DNA of 64,000 nucleotides from Bacillus massiliglaciei (GTDB taxonomy: Bacteria > Bacillota > Bacilli > Bacillales > DSM-1321): assembly GCF_900098925.1 (NCBI RefSeq), contig NZ_LT622343.1, positions 1-64,000 of the forward strand, in the 5' to 3' direction. The notes beneath the pieces were generated by a model. The model searched no databases, was not told the origin of the DNA, and was given only the letters and a program-made list of their open reading frames with translations. The translations under genes were made by a program, and so were the position numbers. Of the stretch, positions 1 through 10,991 are shown piece after piece. Within the stretch, counting starts at the first letter, position 1; each line of letters starts with the position of its first letter.

Positions 1-112
1 TTCCCATAGCGCAAGCTAGTAAGACCCCTGAAAGATGATCAGGTTGATAGGTCAGAGGTGGAAGCGTGGCGACACGTGGAGCTGACTGATACTAATCGGT
101 CGAGGACTTAAC
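1..112 (+). rRNA. rrl: 23S rRNA, 3' end (partial)
   Basis: The window opens inside the last ~110 nt of 23S rRNA. The conserved stretch 'ctgactgatactaatcggtc' followed by 'gaggacttaacc' is the universal Bacillus 23S 3' terminus. The 5' bulk of the gene lies outside the window. A 5S gene follows after a ~65-nt spacer, so this is the distal end of an rrn operon. No tRNA gene is visible in the spacer or downstream of 5S. Confidence 0.96.
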
Positions 113-177
113 CACATTGCTTGAAACGATTCATGCCTTCCCATTATCTAGTTTTGAAGGAATAATTCCTTTATCTG

Positions 178-293
<116 letters not shown>

Positions 294-298
294 AGACG

Positions 299-327
299 AA
301 AGACCAGCTGAGTGCTGGTCTTTTTTT
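299..327 (+). terminator. rRNA operon terminator
   Basis: The stem aaagaccagc / gctggtcttt with loop tgagt is followed by a run of T. It lies 6 nt past 5S. A second, nearly identical copy occurs at 566-594. Confidence 0.93.
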
Positions 328-354
328 ATGTTGTATAAAAAAGACCGAAGGTCT

Positions 355-508
355 GTCAAACTAAATTTTAAACGCCTCACCCGAAATGGGGAGGGACAAG
401 AAAATCAAGGAAGCAGGGGAGCGAGGACCGGAGTGTACAGCGTACATGAGGACTGGAGCGGAGGAAGCTGACGCAGAGATTCGCCGTCCATCGTCGTTTC
501 GGAGCTCG
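355..508. repeat. Repeat-like insert between two copies of the 5S tail
   Basis: No gene is seen here. The segment contains the small palindrome TGTAC-AGC-GTACA (434-446), flanked by near-identical direct repeats GAGGACCGGAG (423-433) and GAGGACTGGAG (448-458). This looks like a small intergenic repeat of the kind found in Bacillaceae genomes, but its family cannot be named from sequence alone. Confidence 0.45.
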
Positions 509-560
509 AGCGCCGATGGTAGTTGGGAGTTTCCCCTGTGAGAGTAGGACGCTGCCAAGC
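509..560 (+). pseudogene. 5S rRNA 3' fragment (remnant)
   Basis: This is a second copy of the last ~52 nt of 5S rRNA, from 'agcgccgatggtagttggg' to 'gctgccaagc'. It has small changes in the loop (gggagtttcccc instead of gggggtttccccc). The 5' half of 5S is absent, so it cannot make a functional 5S RNA. The duplication continues through the terminator and the AGACC-GAA-GGTCT palindrome (342-354 and 609-621), so about 113 nt in all is duplicated. Confidence 0.88.
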
Positions 561-565
561 AGACG

Positions 566-594
566 AAAGACCAGCTGAGTGCTGGTCTTTTTTT
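566..594 (+). terminator. Duplicated rRNA-type terminator
   Basis: The stem aaagaccagc / gctggtcttt with a T run has the same stem and loop as the terminator after the intact 5S gene. It is part of the duplicated 5S tail. Confidence 0.85.
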
Positions 595-621
595 GATTCA
601 TAGGATAAAGACCGAAGGTCT

Positions 622-1185
622 GAAAAGTTATCTAGAGGCAAAGACCATGTATGAGGCGCAAAATGATTAACTCCAGTTACTGTATAACTTCCTGTTGAAG
701 AGCTGGACTTTTTTGAGATCTATTACTTTTTCGATATAAGTACACCTCGTAAGATGGTGCCCAGTAAGAACAGTTCTTTCATCTAAATAGGACAGAATAA
801 CTTTCCCTTTTATTTTCCTATAGCTGTAACGGATTTAGTTGTTATATGATCCGCTATTCTAATGTATGTGAAACGAAGGATCATTTGACAGCTATGTGGA
901 TTGGAGCGGAAGGGGGTGAGACTCCTGCGGGAATAGCGCGTCAAAGGAAGACCCCGCAGGAGCGCGGAAGCTGCGACGAGGAGGCTTCCTGACCGCCCGC
1001 GGAAAGCGAACCCCCTGAAGCGAAAATTCCTCTTCACCCCATCAAAAATTTAACGCGAACTCTCTTTTTCTTTAAAAAGAAGTTTTGCTATTCAATAAAA
1101 AGGGAAAAAAACAAAAAATTAAGGTATGTAAGTACATATAGCGTGGCGAAAATATATAATACTTAAAAAGCAGAGGCGTTTGAAT
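622..1185. other. Intergenic region between rRNA operon and ctsR
   Basis: No protein gene is supported here. The short ORFs are antisense or fall inside the structured repeat at 899-1028. AT-rich sequence with an upstream TATAAT-like motif (1155-1160) precedes the ctsR promoter. Apart from the repeat, nothing further is recognisable. Confidence 0.7.
899..1028. repeat. GC-rich structured intergenic repeat
   Basis: This ~130-nt element is much richer in G+C than its surroundings and has nested complementary arms: agggggt near 911 with accccct near 1010, ctcctgcggg near 922 with cccgcaggag near 953, and ggaagc near 966 with gcttcc near 984. It therefore folds into a multi-hairpin RNA or DNA structure. 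Elements with this layout (actcctgcggga ... ccgcaggagcg ... cccgcggaaagcga) recur between genes in many Bacillus genomes. The family assignment is from memory, not from a search. Confidence 0.7.
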
Positions 1186-1213
1186 TTGCAAAACAGAAAT
1201 TTCGTTGTATAAT
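1186..1213 (+). promoter_or_regulatory. SigA-type promoter of the ctsR operon
   Basis: The -35 TTGCAA (1186-1191), a 16-nt spacer and a perfect -10 TATAAT (1208-1213) lie 41 nt upstream of the ctsR start. The CtsR box begins 3 nt after the -10, so repressor binding would cover the transcription start. Confidence 0.7.
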
Positions 1214-1216
1214 CAT

Positions 1217-1233
1217 AGTCAAATATAGTCAAA
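1217..1233 (+). promoter_or_regulatory. CtsR operator (heptad direct repeat)
   Basis: AGTCAAA-TAT-AGTCAAA is a direct heptad repeat with a 3-nt spacer. It matches the known CtsR box (GGTCAAA, three bases, GGTCAAA) except for A in place of the first G of each heptad. It lies directly downstream of the -10, so the operon is most likely autorepressed by CtsR and induced by heat or protein stress. Confidence 0.88.
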
Positions 1234-1254
1234 GTCAGATTGGAGGAGGGCTGA

Positions 1255-1716
1255 ATGAGAAACATATCTGATATTATCGAGAACTATCTGAAGCAAGTGC
1301 TTGAACTAAGTCAGAAAGACATCTTAGAAATCAAGCGAAGCGAAATAGCAGATAGATTTCAGTGTGTTCCTTCCCAAATCAATTATGTAATCAATACCAG
1401 ATTCACCATTGAAAGAGGATATGTGGTGGAAAGCAAACGAGGCGGCGGCGGATATATCCGGATTATGAAGGTAAAATCACAGGATTATGTCCATCTGATC
1501 GATCAATTGCTGAATGTAGTCGGCACAAAAATACCTCAATCTACCGCTGAAGGAGTTATTTACAGACTGATTGAGGAAGAAGTCATCAATGAGCGAGAAG
1601 CAAAGATTATGATGAGCGTAATTGACCGCTCTGTCATATATATAGATTTACCTGACCGCGATGAACTAAGAGCCAGGATTCTGGCAGCGATGCTGACTAC
1701 ATTAAAATATAAATAA
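1255..1716 (+). CDS. ctsR: Transcriptional repressor CtsR
   Basis: CtsR is the 153-residue class III heat-shock repressor that binds heptad repeats at clp genes. The N-terminal winged helix (about 1-70) ends in the glycine-rich wing RGGGGYIRI at 62-70. Arg62 in this wing is the residue contacted by DNA and targeted by McsB in characterised CtsR proteins. The C-terminal half is the dimerisation and heat-sensing four-helix domain. The ATG at 1255 has a strong SD (ggaggaggg, 1242-1250). It is the first gene of ctsR-mcsA-mcsB-clpC, with its own operator just upstream. Length and sequence are typical for the family. Confidence 0.97.
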   Translation: MRNISDIIENYLKQVLELSQKDILEIKRSEIADRFQCVPSQINYVINTRFTIERGYVVESKRGGGGYIRIMKVKSQDYVHLIDQLLNVVGTKIPQSTAEGVIYRLIEEEVINEREAKIMMSVIDRSVIYIDLPDRDELRARILAAMLTTLKYK

Positions 1717-1736
1717 GCAGCGGGAGAGGTGATAAG

Positions 1737-2288
1737 ATGATCTGCCAAGAGTGTAATCAGAATCCAGCAACCCTTCATTTTACGAAAATTGTAAATGGGG
1801 AAAAGACAGAGGTCCATATCTGTGAAAGATGTGCCCAGGAAAAGGGTGAACAGATGATTGATACAGGAGGCCAGGGGTTCTCTATCAATAATCTTCTTTC
1901 CGGGCTGCTGAATATAGAGCCTGCATTCCAGCAAGCGAAAGCAAGTGCCTTTGCTAAGAAAGAGGAACTGCGCTGTCCCCACTGCGGGCTCTCGTATAAA
2001 GAGTTTACGCATATTGGGAAGTTTGGCTGTTCAGAATGCTATAAAACCTTCAATGCCCAGCTGAACCCTATATTAAAACGGGTGCATGGAGGCAATACGG
2101 CTCATATTGGAAAGATACCGAAACGGATGGGCGGGGCAATATATCTGCGCAAACAAATTACTGATCTGAAGGCTGCTTTAAAAGTCCATATTGAAAATGA
2201 AGAGTTTGAAAAAGCAGCGGAGTTAAGAGATAAAATTCGTGCTCTAGAAAAAAGGTATGAGGCACAGGAGGGGGGCGATGAAACATGA
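1737..2288 (+). CDS. mcsA: McsA, zinc-binding activator of the McsB arginine kinase
   Basis: McsA is a 183-residue partner of McsB in the CtsR regulatory circuit. It carries four CxxC pairs: C3/C6, C29/C32, C80/C83 and C98/C101, expected to bind zinc. A C-terminal UVR-type coiled-coil motif at about 137-171 ([17 protein letters not shown]) resembles those of UvrB and ClpC. Its stop codon overlaps the mcsB start (ATGA), which implies translational coupling and fits the known McsA-McsB complex. The SD gggagaggtga lies just before the ATG. Confidence 0.96.
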   Translation: MICQECNQNPATLHFTKIVNGEKTEVHICERCAQEKGEQMIDTGGQGFSINNLLSGLLNIEPAFQQAKASAFAKKEELRCPHCGLSYKEFTHIGKFGCSECYKTFNAQLNPILKRVHGGNTAHIGKIPKRMGGAIYLRKQITDLKAALKVHIENEEFEKAAELRDKIRALEKRYEAQEGGDET

Positions 2289-3355
2289 GCTTGGAAAAAT
2301 TCATGGAAAACGCGCTTAGTTCCTGGTTAAGTACAGATGGACCAGCTAATGATATTGTTTTAAGTTCCCGGGTAAGACTTGCGAGGAACTTAAACAATTT
2401 TTCCTTCCCTACTATTTTTTCAGAAGAAGAGGGAAAGGCCGTCATTGAGTTGGTGAGACAAAGAATCAAGCAGGAACCGAATAAGGAAATTGGAAGGCTT
2501 GAAATGCTGGAGATGAACCAGCTCAATCCGCTGGAAAAAAGGGTGCTTGTGGAGAAACATTTAATCAGCCCGCAGCTGGCAGATGATTCAGCATCAGGAG
2601 CCTGCCTGCTCTCTGAAAATGAAGTGGTCAGCATCATGGTCAATGAAGAGGATCATCTTCGGATTCAGTGTCTGATGTCAGGCTTGCAGCTGAGAGAAGC
2701 TTTACAGATGGCTAATCAGCTGGATGATTGGATCGAAGAAGAGATGGACTTTGCATATGATGAAGAACGAGGCTATTTAACCAGCTGTCCGACGAATGTC
2801 GGTACAGGGCTCCGTGCTTCCGTCATGATGCATCTTCCAGGACTTGTACTTACACAGAAGCTTAATCATATCATCCCCGCGATCAACCAATTGGGGCTTG
2901 TTGTCAGAGGAATTTATGGGGAAGGAAGCCAGGCACTGGGGAATATCTTTCAGATTTCCAATCAGATGACACTCGGAAAATCTGAAAAAGATATTGTCGA
3001 AGATTTATTGGGTGTCGTGGCCCAAATTATTACGCAGGAAAGAACAGCTAGGGAAGCATTAGTCAGAACCTCTAACATACAATTAGAAGATAGGGTATAT
3101 CGCTCTTTGGGAATTTTGTCGAATGCCAGGGTGATCGAAACAAAAGAAGCGGGAACCTGTATATCAGATGTTAGGTTAGGGATTGATTTGGGGTATATAA
3201 AAGACATTTCCAAAAACATCCTCAATGAGTTGATGATTTTGACACAGCCAGGATTTTTACAAAAATACGCAGGAGGTTCGCTGAACCCAAGAGAAAGAGA
3301 TATAAGAAGGGCCGCGCTTATCCGAGAGCGTTTAAATAACAGCAAAAATTCTTAA
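2285..3355 (+). CDS. mcsB: Protein arginine kinase McsB
   Basis: McsB phosphorylates arginine residues on proteins, which marks them for ClpC-ClpP degradation, and it inactivates CtsR under stress. The 356-residue protein has the phosphagen-kinase catalytic fold. Visible motifs are SSRVRLARN (27-35), the acidic NEEDHLRIQ (120-128), and the active-site loop [12 protein letters not shown] (168-179) with its conserved cysteine C168. The start overlaps the end of mcsA by 4 nt. clpC begins 13 nt downstream, so kinase, activator and unfoldase are made together. Confidence 0.96.
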   Translation: MSLEKFMENALSSWLSTDGPANDIVLSSRVRLARNLNNFSFPTIFSEEEGKAVIELVRQRIKQEPNKEIGRLEMLEMNQLNPLEKRVLVEKHLISPQLADDSASGACLLSENEVVSIMVNEEDHLRIQCLMSGLQLREALQMANQLDDWIEEEMDFAYDEERGYLTSCPTNVGTGLRASVMMHLPGLVLTQKLNHIIPAINQLGLVVRGIYGEGSQALGNIFQISNQMTLGKSEKDIVEDLLGVVAQIITQERTAREALVRTSNIQLEDRVYRSLGILSNARVIETKEAGTCISDVRLGIDLGYIKDISKNILNELMILTQPGFLQKYAGGSLNPRERDIRRAALIRERLNNSKNS

Positions 3356-3368
3356 GGAGGAATTCCCT

Positions 3369-5804
3369 ATGATGTTTGGTCGTTTTACAGAAAGAGCGCA
3401 GAAAGTATTAGCCCTCGCCCAAGAGGAAGCAATTCGTTTAGGTCATAATAATATTGGTACAGAGCATATTTTGCTCGGATTAGTGCGGGAAGGCGAAGGT
3501 ATTGCGGCTAAAGCATTGTATGCCCTTGGCCTCGGAGCAGATAAGATTCAAAAGGAAGTCGAAAATCTGATTGGCCGCGGCCAGGAAACAGCTCAAACGA
3601 TTCACTATACCCCAAGAGCCAAGAAAGTGATTGAACTTTCTATGGATGAGGCAAGAAAGCTTGGCCATTCCTATGTCGGAACCGAGCATGTGCTTCTTGG
3701 CTTGATCAGGGAAGGCGAAGGTGTTGCCGCCCGTGTGCTGAATAATTTAGGAGTGAGCTTGAACAAAGCACGCCAGCAGGTTCTTCAGCTGCTGGGCAGC
3801 AATGAGTCTGCCGGACATCAAGGATCAACGGCTGCGAACGCCAGCACACCGACTCTTGACAGCCTTGCGCGAGATTTAACGGCGATTGCCCGCGAAGGCA
3901 GCCTGGATCCTGTGATCGGCCGTTCTAAGGAAATCCAGCGCGTCATTGAAGTGCTGAGCCGCCGTACAAAGAATAATCCTGTATTAATCGGGGAGCCGGG
4001 GGTTGGTAAAACAGCCATTGCAGAAGGGCTGGCCCAACAAATTATCAATAACGAAGTTCCGGAAATTCTTCGTGATAAACGGGTCATGACACTTGATATG
4101 GGAACCGTGGTTGCCGGTACGAAATACCGCGGAGAATTTGAAGATCGCTTAAAGAAAGTCATGGATGAAATCCGCCAGGCCGGCAATATCATTCTTTTCA
4201 TTGATGAATTGCACACATTGATCGGAGCGGGCGGAGCTGAAGGTGCGATTGATGCATCCAATATTCTGAAGCCTTCTCTTGCACGCGGAGAACTGCAGTG
4301 TATCGGTGCTACTACGCTTGATGAGTACCGTAAATATATCGAAAAGGATGCAGCGCTTGAACGCCGTTTCCAGCCAATTCAAGTCGATGAGCCTACCATT
4401 GAGGAATCCGTTCAGATTCTGAAGGGTCTTCGCGACCGATATGAGGCGCATCACCGTGTATCGATTACAGATGAAGCGATTGAAGCGGCCGTTACACTGT
4501 CCGACCGTTATATTTCGGACCGTTTCCTTCCGGATAAGGCCATTGATTTGATTGATGAGGCAGGTTCAAAAGTAAGACTGCGTTCTTATACAACTCCTCC
4601 AAATCTTAAAGAACTTGAACTGAAGCTGGATGAAGTGAGAAAAGAGAAAGACGCTTCCGTTCAAAGTCAGGAGTTTGAAAAAGCCGCTTCGCTTCGTGAT
4701 ACGGAACAGCGCTTGAGAGAGCAGCTTGAAGAAACGAAGAAAACGTGGAAAGAAAAGCAAGGACAGGAAAACAGTGAAGTGACAGTGGAAGATATCGCTC
4801 ATGTAGTATCAAGCTGGACGGGTGTTCCGGTTACAAGGCTCGCCCAGACAGAATCTGATAAGCTGCTTAAAATGGAGTCTATCCTTCACTCGCGCGTAAT
4901 CGGGCAAGAAGAAGCAGTCATTGCTGTATCCAAAGCCGTGCGCCGGGCCAGAGCCGGACTGAAGGATCCTAAGCGTCCAATCGGTTCCTTCATCTTCCTT
5001 GGGCCTACCGGTGTCGGTAAAACAGAATTGGCCAGAGCGCTGGCAGAATCCATCTTTGGCGATGAAGATGCGATGATCCGTATTGATATGTCCGAATACA
5101 TGGAGAAGCATTCGACTTCCCGTCTGGTCGGTTCCCCTCCAGGATATGTCGGATATGAAGAAGGCGGCCAGTTAACAGAGAAAGTCCGCCGCAAGCCTTA
5201 CTCCGTTGTTCTGCTTGATGAAATTGAAAAAGCGCATCCAGATGTGTTCAATATTCTGCTTCAAGTGCTTGAAGACGGACGCCTGACGGACTCAAAAGGC
5301 CGCACGGTTGATTTCAGAAATACGATTTTGATTATGACATCGAATGTCGGTGCTTCTGCTCTTAAAGAGAATAAGTATGTCGGCTTCTCGATTCAGGATC
5401 AAACGCAGGATTACAAGGATATGAAAGGAAAAGTGATGGAAGAGCTGAAGCGTGCTTTCCGTCCGGAATTCCTGAACCGTATTGATGAAACGATTGTCTT
5501 CCATGCTTTGGAAAAGAAACATTTGAAAGAAATCGTTACGCTTATGGTCGATCAGCTTGTCAATCGCTTGAAAGGAAATGAACTTTTCCTTGAGCTGACG
5601 GATGAAGCGAAAGAAAAAATCGCTGAGGAAGGCTATGATCCGGAATACGGAGCGCGCCCAATCCGCCGAGCTATCCAAAAGCATGTGGAAGATTTGCTTT
5701 CAGAAGAATTGCTTAAAGGAAATGTAGAAAAAGGCCAAACCGTGATCCTGGATGTAAAAGACGGCGAATTTGCCATCAGACAGGGAGAACCGGTGAACCG
5801 ATAA
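3369..5804 (+). CDS. clpC: AAA+ unfoldase ClpC
   Basis: ClpC is the ATP-driven unfoldase that feeds substrates, including arginine-phosphorylated proteins, to ClpP. It is 811 residues long. A double Clp-N repeat spans 1-145. The first AAA+ module has Walker A GEPGVGKT at 208-215. A middle UVR-like coiled coil lies at about 419-460. The second AAA+ module has Walker A GPTGVGKT at 545-552 and Walker [12 protein letters not shown]. The start [10 protein letters not shown] matches the usual Bacillus N terminus, with SD aaggagg at 3354-3360. It is followed by a hairpin terminator that partly separates it from radA. Confidence 0.98.
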   Translation: MMFGRFTERAQKVLALAQEEAIRLGHNNIGTEHILLGLVREGEGIAAKALYALGLGADKIQKEVENLIGRGQETAQTIHYTPRAKKVIELSMDEARKLGHSYVGTEHVLLGLIREGEGVAARVLNNLGVSLNKARQQVLQLLGSNESAGHQGSTAANASTPTLDSLARDLTAIAREGSLDPVIGRSKEIQRVIEVLSRRTKNNPVLIGEPGVGKTAIAEGLAQQIINNEVPEILRDKRVMTLDMGTVVAGTKYRGEFEDRLKKVMDEIRQAGNIILFIDELHTLIGAGGAEGAIDASNILKPSLARGELQCIGATTLDEYRKYIEKDAALERRFQPIQVDEPTIEESVQILKGLRDRYEAHHRVSITDEAIEAAVTLSDRYISDRFLPDKAIDLIDEAGSKVRLRSYTTPPNLKELELKLDEVRKEKDASVQSQEFEKAASLRDTEQRLREQLEETKKTWKEKQGQENSEVTVEDIAHVVSSWTGVPVTRLAQTESDKLLKMESILHSRVIGQEEAVIAVSKAVRRARAGLKDPKRPIGSFIFLGPTGVGKTELARALAESIFGDEDAMIRIDMSEYMEKHSTSRLVGSPPGYVGYEEGGQLTEKVRRKPYSVVLLDEIEKAHPDVFNILLQVLEDGRLTDSKGRTVDFRNTILIMTSNVGASALKENKYVGFSIQDQTQDYKDMKGKVMEELKRAFRPEFLNRIDETIVFHALEKKHLKEIVTLMVDQLVNRLKGNELFLELTDEAKEKIAEEGYDPEYGARPIRRAIQKHVEDLLSEELLKGNVEKGQTVILDVKDGEFAIRQGEPVNR

Positions 5805-5829
5805 GGATTTAAAGTTTTGCCGTAACTTC

Positions 5830-5867
5830 GAGGTACACGCTATCTTAGCGCTGTACCTCTGTTTTTT
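5830..5867 (+). terminator. Terminator after clpC
   Basis: The hairpin gaggtac...gtacctc has additional inner pairing (cgct / agcg) and is followed by tgtttttt. It lies 25 nt past clpC, so read-through into radA is probably partial. Confidence 0.85.
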
Positions 5868-5911
5868 ATGGGGGAATGATGCATTTTGCGGAGTTCCCCA
5901 GGATGCTTGTG

Positions 5912-5917
5912 TATAAT
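5912..5917 (+). promoter_or_regulatory. Possible radA promoter (-10 only)
   Basis: A perfect TATAAT follows the clpC terminator and lies 70 nt upstream of radA. There is no convincing -35: the best is TTGCGG at 5886-5891 with a 20-nt spacer. The call rests on the -10 and on the need for transcription past the terminator. Confidence 0.4.
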
Positions 5918-5987
5918 AAAAAGGATTAAAAAGCTAGTTTCTGAAATATATTTTTAAAGAACCTATTGTGTAGGAAAAGGAGAAATT

Positions 5988-7379
5988 ATGCCGGCAAAAA
6001 AGAAGACGAAATTCATGTGCCAATCCTGCGGATACGAATCTGCTAAGTGGATGGGAAAATGTCCTGGGTGCGGCGAGTGGAATAAAATGGTTGAGGAAAC
6101 GGAAATTGTGAAACCCGCACGAAGGGGCGGAGCCTTTACGCATTCGGATGGAATCGGGGGAGCAGAACGCCAGAAGGCGGCGCCGATCACAACGATTCAG
6201 ACAGAAAGAGAACCGCGTATAACGACGGATCTTGCGGAATTGAACCGAGCGCTTGGCGGAGGAATTGTCCAGGGATCTCTCGTCCTGATCGGAGGAGATC
6301 CGGGAATTGGGAAGTCCACCTTGCTTTTGCAAGTTTCTTCTCAGCTTGCGCGGAAGGGAAAGAAAGTTTTATATATTTCGGGAGAAGAATCTGTCAAACA
6401 AACGAAGCTTCGGGCGGACAGGCTTGGCGTCACCTCTGAAAATCTGTATGTTTTCTCCGAGACAGACATGGATTATATTCAGCATGCGATTCAGGAAGTG
6501 AATCCGGACTTGGTTATTATCGATTCCATTCAGACGGTTTATCAGTCAGAAGTAACTTCTGCACCGGGAAGTGTTTCGCAGGTAAGGGAATGTACAGCTA
6601 CCTTAATGAGAATTGCGAAAAGCAACGGAATCGCTATTTTTATCGTAGGTCATGTGACAAAAGAAGGAAATATCGCCGGACCAAGGCTGCTTGAACATAT
6701 GGTGGATACAGTTCTTTATTTTGAAGGGGAGCGGCATCATACGTATCGAATTATCCGGGCTGTGAAGAACCGGTTTGGCTCCACAAATGAGATGGGGATT
6801 TTCGAGATGAAGGAAAATGGACTGGAAGAGGTAGCTAATCCGTCTGAAATTTTTCTTGAAGAACGTTCTGAAGGGACATCCGGTTCTACCGTCGTTGCTT
6901 CGATGGAAGGAACACGCCCGGTGCTGGTAGAAGTACAGGCACTTGTTTCGCCGACAAGCTTCGGGAACCCGCGCAGGATGGCAACAGGACTCGATCACAA
7001 TCGGGTTTCTTTATTGATGGCCGTTCTGGAAAAGAGGGTCGGCATGCTGCTTCAAAATCAGGATGCCTATCTGAAGGTGGCAGGCGGTGTCAAGCTGGAT
7101 GAGCCGGCGATTGATCTAGCCGTCGCTGTCAGCATTGCCTCAAGTTTCCGCGATAAATCGACCAAGGCATCAGACTGCCTGATTGGAGAGGTGGGGCTTA
7201 CTGGGGAAGTGCGAAGAGTCTCCCGGGTGGAACAAAGGGTTCAGGAAGCAGCAAAGCTTGGGTTTGAGCGGGTGATCCTCCCTGCTAACAATATAGGCGG
7301 CTGGACGGTTCCTAAAGGAATTGAGGTTGTAGGTGTTTCTTCTGTATCTGAAGCGCTTCATTACGCACTAGGAGGCTGA
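5988..7379 (+). CDS. radA: DNA repair protein RadA (Sms)
   Basis: RadA is a RecA-like branch-migration helicase that works with RecA in recombinational repair and transformation. The 463-residue protein has an N-terminal zinc finger (C11, C14, C25, C28), Walker [11 protein letters not shown] at 102-111, the family-specific KNRFG motif at 260-264, and a C-terminal Lon-protease-like domain without the protease active site. It is followed 2 nt later by disA, whose product is regulated by RadA and by branched DNA in Bacillus, which supports a functional pair. Confidence 0.97.
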   Translation: MPAKKKTKFMCQSCGYESAKWMGKCPGCGEWNKMVEETEIVKPARRGGAFTHSDGIGGAERQKAAPITTIQTEREPRITTDLAELNRALGGGIVQGSLVLIGGDPGIGKSTLLLQVSSQLARKGKKVLYISGEESVKQTKLRADRLGVTSENLYVFSETDMDYIQHAIQEVNPDLVIIDSIQTVYQSEVTSAPGSVSQVRECTATLMRIAKSNGIAIFIVGHVTKEGNIAGPRLLEHMVDTVLYFEGERHHTYRIIRAVKNRFGSTNEMGIFEMKENGLEEVANPSEIFLEERSEGTSGSTVVASMEGTRPVLVEVQALVSPTSFGNPRRMATGLDHNRVSLLMAVLEKRVGMLLQNQDAYLKVAGGVKLDEPAIDLAVAVSIASSFRDKSTKASDCLIGEVGLTGEVRRVSRVEQRVQEAAKLGFERVILPANNIGGWTVPKGIEVVGVSSVSEALHYALGG

Positions 7380-7381
7380 AT

Positions 7382-8455
7382 ATGACCGATAAGAAGATCT
7401 ATGAAAAAACAAAGCTGGATATTTTACAGCTCATTTCACCCGGCACCCCGCTTCGCGAAGGGATTGAGAATGTCCTTCGGGCGAATACCGGCGGGCTTAT
7501 AGTCGTCGGATTCAATGAAAAGGTCCGGGCTATTGTAGATGGAGGCTTTCAAATCAATTGTGCCTGTACACCTAGCACGCTGTATGAATTGGCGAAAATG
7601 GACGGAGCGATTATCTTGAATGAAAAGGCAGAGACGATCCTGTTTGCAAATGCACAGCTGGTTCCTGACACGAGCACTGCCTCTACAGAGACCGGGATGC
7701 GCCACAGAACAGCAGAACGAGTTGCCAGGGAAACCAAGGCGCTTGTCGTGGCGATCTCCCAGCGCAGGAACGTGATTACCTTATACCAGGGCAATTTTCG
7801 TTATGCCTTAAAAGATATTGGCGTGATCCTGGCTAAAGCTAATTTGGCGATCCAAACGCTGGAGAAATATAAAACCGTTCTCCAGCAGGGGATTTCGGTT
7901 CTCGGTACATTGGAGTTTGAGGAAATTGTTACATTTGCAGATATACTTCAGGTCTTCCACCGTTACATTATGGTGCTGCGAATCAAAGCTGAATTGTTAT
8001 CTTATTTAACTGAACTGGGGACAGAGGGAAGGCTGATCAGGCTGCAGATGTACGAAATCCTGGCTGATTTGGAAAGCGAAGCGAAGTGGCTTATTAAGGA
8101 TTATACGTATGCGCAGGATATGGACCCCGCTCTTGTTACTGCCAGACTTCAGGAACTGGCGATGATGGAGAAGTTCGATGAAAGTATGGTGCTGAAGATA
8201 TTAGGATACAACGGCTATATCCATCTGGATGAGAGTGTCCATGCAAGGGGATATCGCATCCTTCATAAAATCCCACGGCTGCCTGCGCTGATCATTGAAA
8301 ATTTAGTCAGCCAATTCCAAACCATTCATGCGGTCAATAAAGCCAGTGTGGAAGCGTTGGATGAAGTAGAAGGAATCGGGGAAGTCAGAGCCAATAAAAT
8401 TAAAGAAGGACTGCGATTTTTGAAGAATCAGCTCATAACGAATCGAAGGGTCTGA
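7382..8455 (+). CDS. disA: DNA integrity scanning diadenylate cyclase DisA
   Basis: DisA condenses two ATP into c-di-AMP and pauses at branched DNA, linking genome integrity to sporulation and growth. The 357-residue protein has the N-terminal DAC domain with catalytic DGA at 74-76 and ATP-binding RHR at 107-109. A helical middle domain follows, then a C-terminal helix-hairpin-helix DNA-binding domain (about 310-350, with [16 protein letters not shown]). It starts 2 nt after radA and is almost certainly co-transcribed with it. Confidence 0.97.
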   Translation: MTDKKIYEKTKLDILQLISPGTPLREGIENVLRANTGGLIVVGFNEKVRAIVDGGFQINCACTPSTLYELAKMDGAIILNEKAETILFANAQLVPDTSTASTETGMRHRTAERVARETKALVVAISQRRNVITLYQGNFRYALKDIGVILAKANLAIQTLEKYKTVLQQGISVLGTLEFEEIVTFADILQVFHRYIMVLRIKAELLSYLTELGTEGRLIRLQMYEILADLESEAKWLIKDYTYAQDMDPALVTARLQELAMMEKFDESMVLKILGYNGYIHLDESVHARGYRILHKIPRLPALIIENLVSQFQTIHAVNKASVEALDEVEGIGEVRANKIKEGLRFLKNQLITNRRV

Positions 8456-8506
8456 TTCTGGCGAAAAATATGGCTAATCCGCTCGATAATAAAGGATACT
8501 TAGTTT

Positions 8507-8535
8507 TTGACACTGTCTGACCATGATGCTAGGCT
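8507..8535 (+). promoter_or_regulatory. Candidate promoter of the yacL-ispDF operon
   Basis: A perfect -35 TTGACA (8507-8512), a 17-nt spacer and TAGGCT (8530-8535) are preceded by an extended -10 TGC. It lies 100 nt upstream of yacL in the only sizeable gap between disA and yacL. A perfect TATAAT at 8541-8546 is too far from this -35. Confidence 0.55.
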
Positions 8536-8634
8536 AAAAATATAATTTATAAAAAATGAAATTTAAAGGGAAATTTGCAGTCAGACGTTTTGTTTTTTAA
8601 AAGTTGTTAATAATGGTTAGAGGGAGGTGAAAGG

Positions 8635-9726
8635 ATGTTAAAACGTATTATACAGGCATGCTTCCTCATTGTCGGAGGGACACTCGGTATTTTTCTCATA
8701 CCTGAATTATTGATACTCTTACATGCAGAAGACATGGCGTTGATCAACAATCCTTATGTCAGTGTACTGCTAGGTGCCATTATTTTTTATTTTATTACTT
8801 TTTGGGCAGTCGATTATGTTGTCCATTTCATGAAGTGGCTGGAAGAGCAGATTGTGAGAATCCCCATCACGGATATTATTTTCGGAAGCCTTGGTCTATT
8901 GGTCGGTTTGCTGGCTGCGTTTTTAATCGGCTCAGCCTTCAATACTGTCAATATACCGATCTTGAATACGGTCGTGCCGCTCTTGCTGACGATTCTGTTC
9001 GGGTACCTTGGTTTTCAGGTTGGTTTCAAAAAGAGAGATGAGCTCCTGAATTTATTTACAAAAGGGAGCAAAAAGAAAAGTACGGATCAAGAAGACACGG
9101 ACGCTGAAGGTACGGAAAGCCGCATGAAAATCCTTGATACGAGCGTGATTATTGACGGACGTATCGCGGACATATGCCAGACTGGTTTTTTAGAAGGAAC
9201 GATTGTCATTCCACAATTCGTCCTGAATGAACTGCAGCATATCGCGGACTCCTCGGATGCTCTGAAAAGGAATCGCGGACGCAGGGGACTGGATATCCTG
9301 AATCGAATCCAGAAGGAACTTGCGGTTAAAGTAGAAATGTATGAAGGAGATTTTGAGGACATCCAGGAAGTGGACAGCAAGCTGGTGAAGCTTGCCAAGA
9401 TCTCAGGCGGTATGGTCGTCACCAATGATTTTAATTTGAATAAAGTCTGCGAATTTCAGAACGTAGCGGTCTTGAACATCAATGACCTGGCCAACGCTGT
9501 CAAGCCGGTCGTCCTTCCCGGAGAAGAAATGAATGTTCTTGTGATCAAGGACGGGAAAGAGCAGAATCAGGGAGTTGCTTATCTGGATGACGGAACGATG
9601 ATTGTAGTAGAAGGCGGCCGGGAGTATATCGGGAAGCGGATCGATGTACTTGTCACGAGCGTTCTGCAGACATCAGCGGGCCGAATGATTTTTGCAAAAC
9701 CCAAACTTTTAGAAAAAGCACTTTAA
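8635..9726 (+). CDS. yacL: Membrane-anchored PIN/TRAM domain protein YacL
   Basis: The precise role of this protein is not established. The 363-residue protein begins with about four transmembrane helices (roughly 5-130), the second and later ones rich in Leu, Ile, Phe and Gly. A cytoplasmic PIN-type nuclease fold starts at [13 protein letters not shown] (M164), with D168 as the first acidic catalytic residue, and a C-terminal TRAM RNA-binding domain follows (about 300-360). The domain order matches Bacillus YacL. SD agggaggtga is 5 nt before the ATG. It is followed by ispD. Confidence 0.92.
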   Translation: MLKRIIQACFLIVGGTLGIFLIPELLILLHAEDMALINNPYVSVLLGAIIFYFITFWAVDYVVHFMKWLEEQIVRIPITDIIFGSLGLLVGLLAAFLIGSAFNTVNIPILNTVVPLLLTILFGYLGFQVGFKKRDELLNLFTKGSKKKSTDQEDTDAEGTESRMKILDTSVIIDGRIADICQTGFLEGTIVIPQFVLNELQHIADSSDALKRNRGRRGLDILNRIQKELAVKVEMYEGDFEDIQEVDSKLVKLAKISGGMVVTNDFNLNKVCEFQNVAVLNINDLANAVKPVVLPGEEMNVLVIKDGKEQNQGVAYLDDGTMIVVEGGREYIGKRIDVLVTSVLQTSAGRMIFAKPKLLEKAL

Positions 9727-9734
9727 TGGAATAG

Positions 9735-10426
<692 letters not shown>

Positions 10427-10427
<1 letters not shown>

Positions 10428-10909
10428 TGTTTCGTATTGGACAAGGTTTTGATGTTCATCAATTAGTAGAAGGAAGGCCTCTGATTATCGGCGGGATTAC
10501 CATTCCCTATGAAAAGGGGCTGCTTGGCCATTCTGATGCTGATGTATTGCTGCATACTGTAGCGGATGCGTGTCTTGGCGCGATTGGAGGGGGAGACATC
10601 GGAAAGCACTTTCCGGATACGGACCCTGCTTTCAAGGATGCGGATTCTTCAATGCTGTTAAAGCATGTATGGAAAATAGTCAAAGAGGCCGGCTATAAGC
10701 TTGGAAATATCGACTGTACCATTATTGCCCAAAGCCCTAAGATGGCTCCTCATATTGAAGCCATGCGCGAGCATATTGCAGGATTGCTCGAGGCGGGGGT
10801 TGATCAGGTGAATGTCAAGGCTACAACAACCGAAAAACTTGGATTTACAGGAAGAGGAGAAGGAATCGCTTCCCAAGTAACCGTTCTCATCGCAAAAACT
10901 GACGAATAG
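10427..10909 (+). CDS. ispF: 2-C-methyl-D-erythritol 2,4-cyclodiphosphate synthase
   Basis: IspF cyclises CDP-methylerythritol phosphate to MEcPP in the MEP pathway, acting as a zinc-dependent trimer. The 160-residue protein shows the metal ligands D9, H11 (in GFDVHQL) and H43 (in [10 protein letters not shown]), and ends with the conserved [17 protein letters not shown] region. It is fused head-to-tail with ispD by a one-base stop/start overlap. Confidence 0.97.
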
Positions 10910-10991
10910 TCCTGTGTGAGACTTTATAATCGCTTCAGCTGATGATAGAATATAACGATAACAAAGGCTAGTTTAGGAGGCAGGAAAAGTT

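Noticed and set aside
810-1037. Reverse-strand 75-residue ORF upstream of ctsR
   Set aside because: It lies across the GC-rich structured repeat, and its sequence is the translation of hairpin arms with no protein-like conservation.
2158-2643. Long antisense ORFs opposite mcsB, gltX, cysS, tuf and other genes
   Set aside because: They mirror the codon structure of strongly conserved genes on the + strand and lack start signals, so they are shadows.
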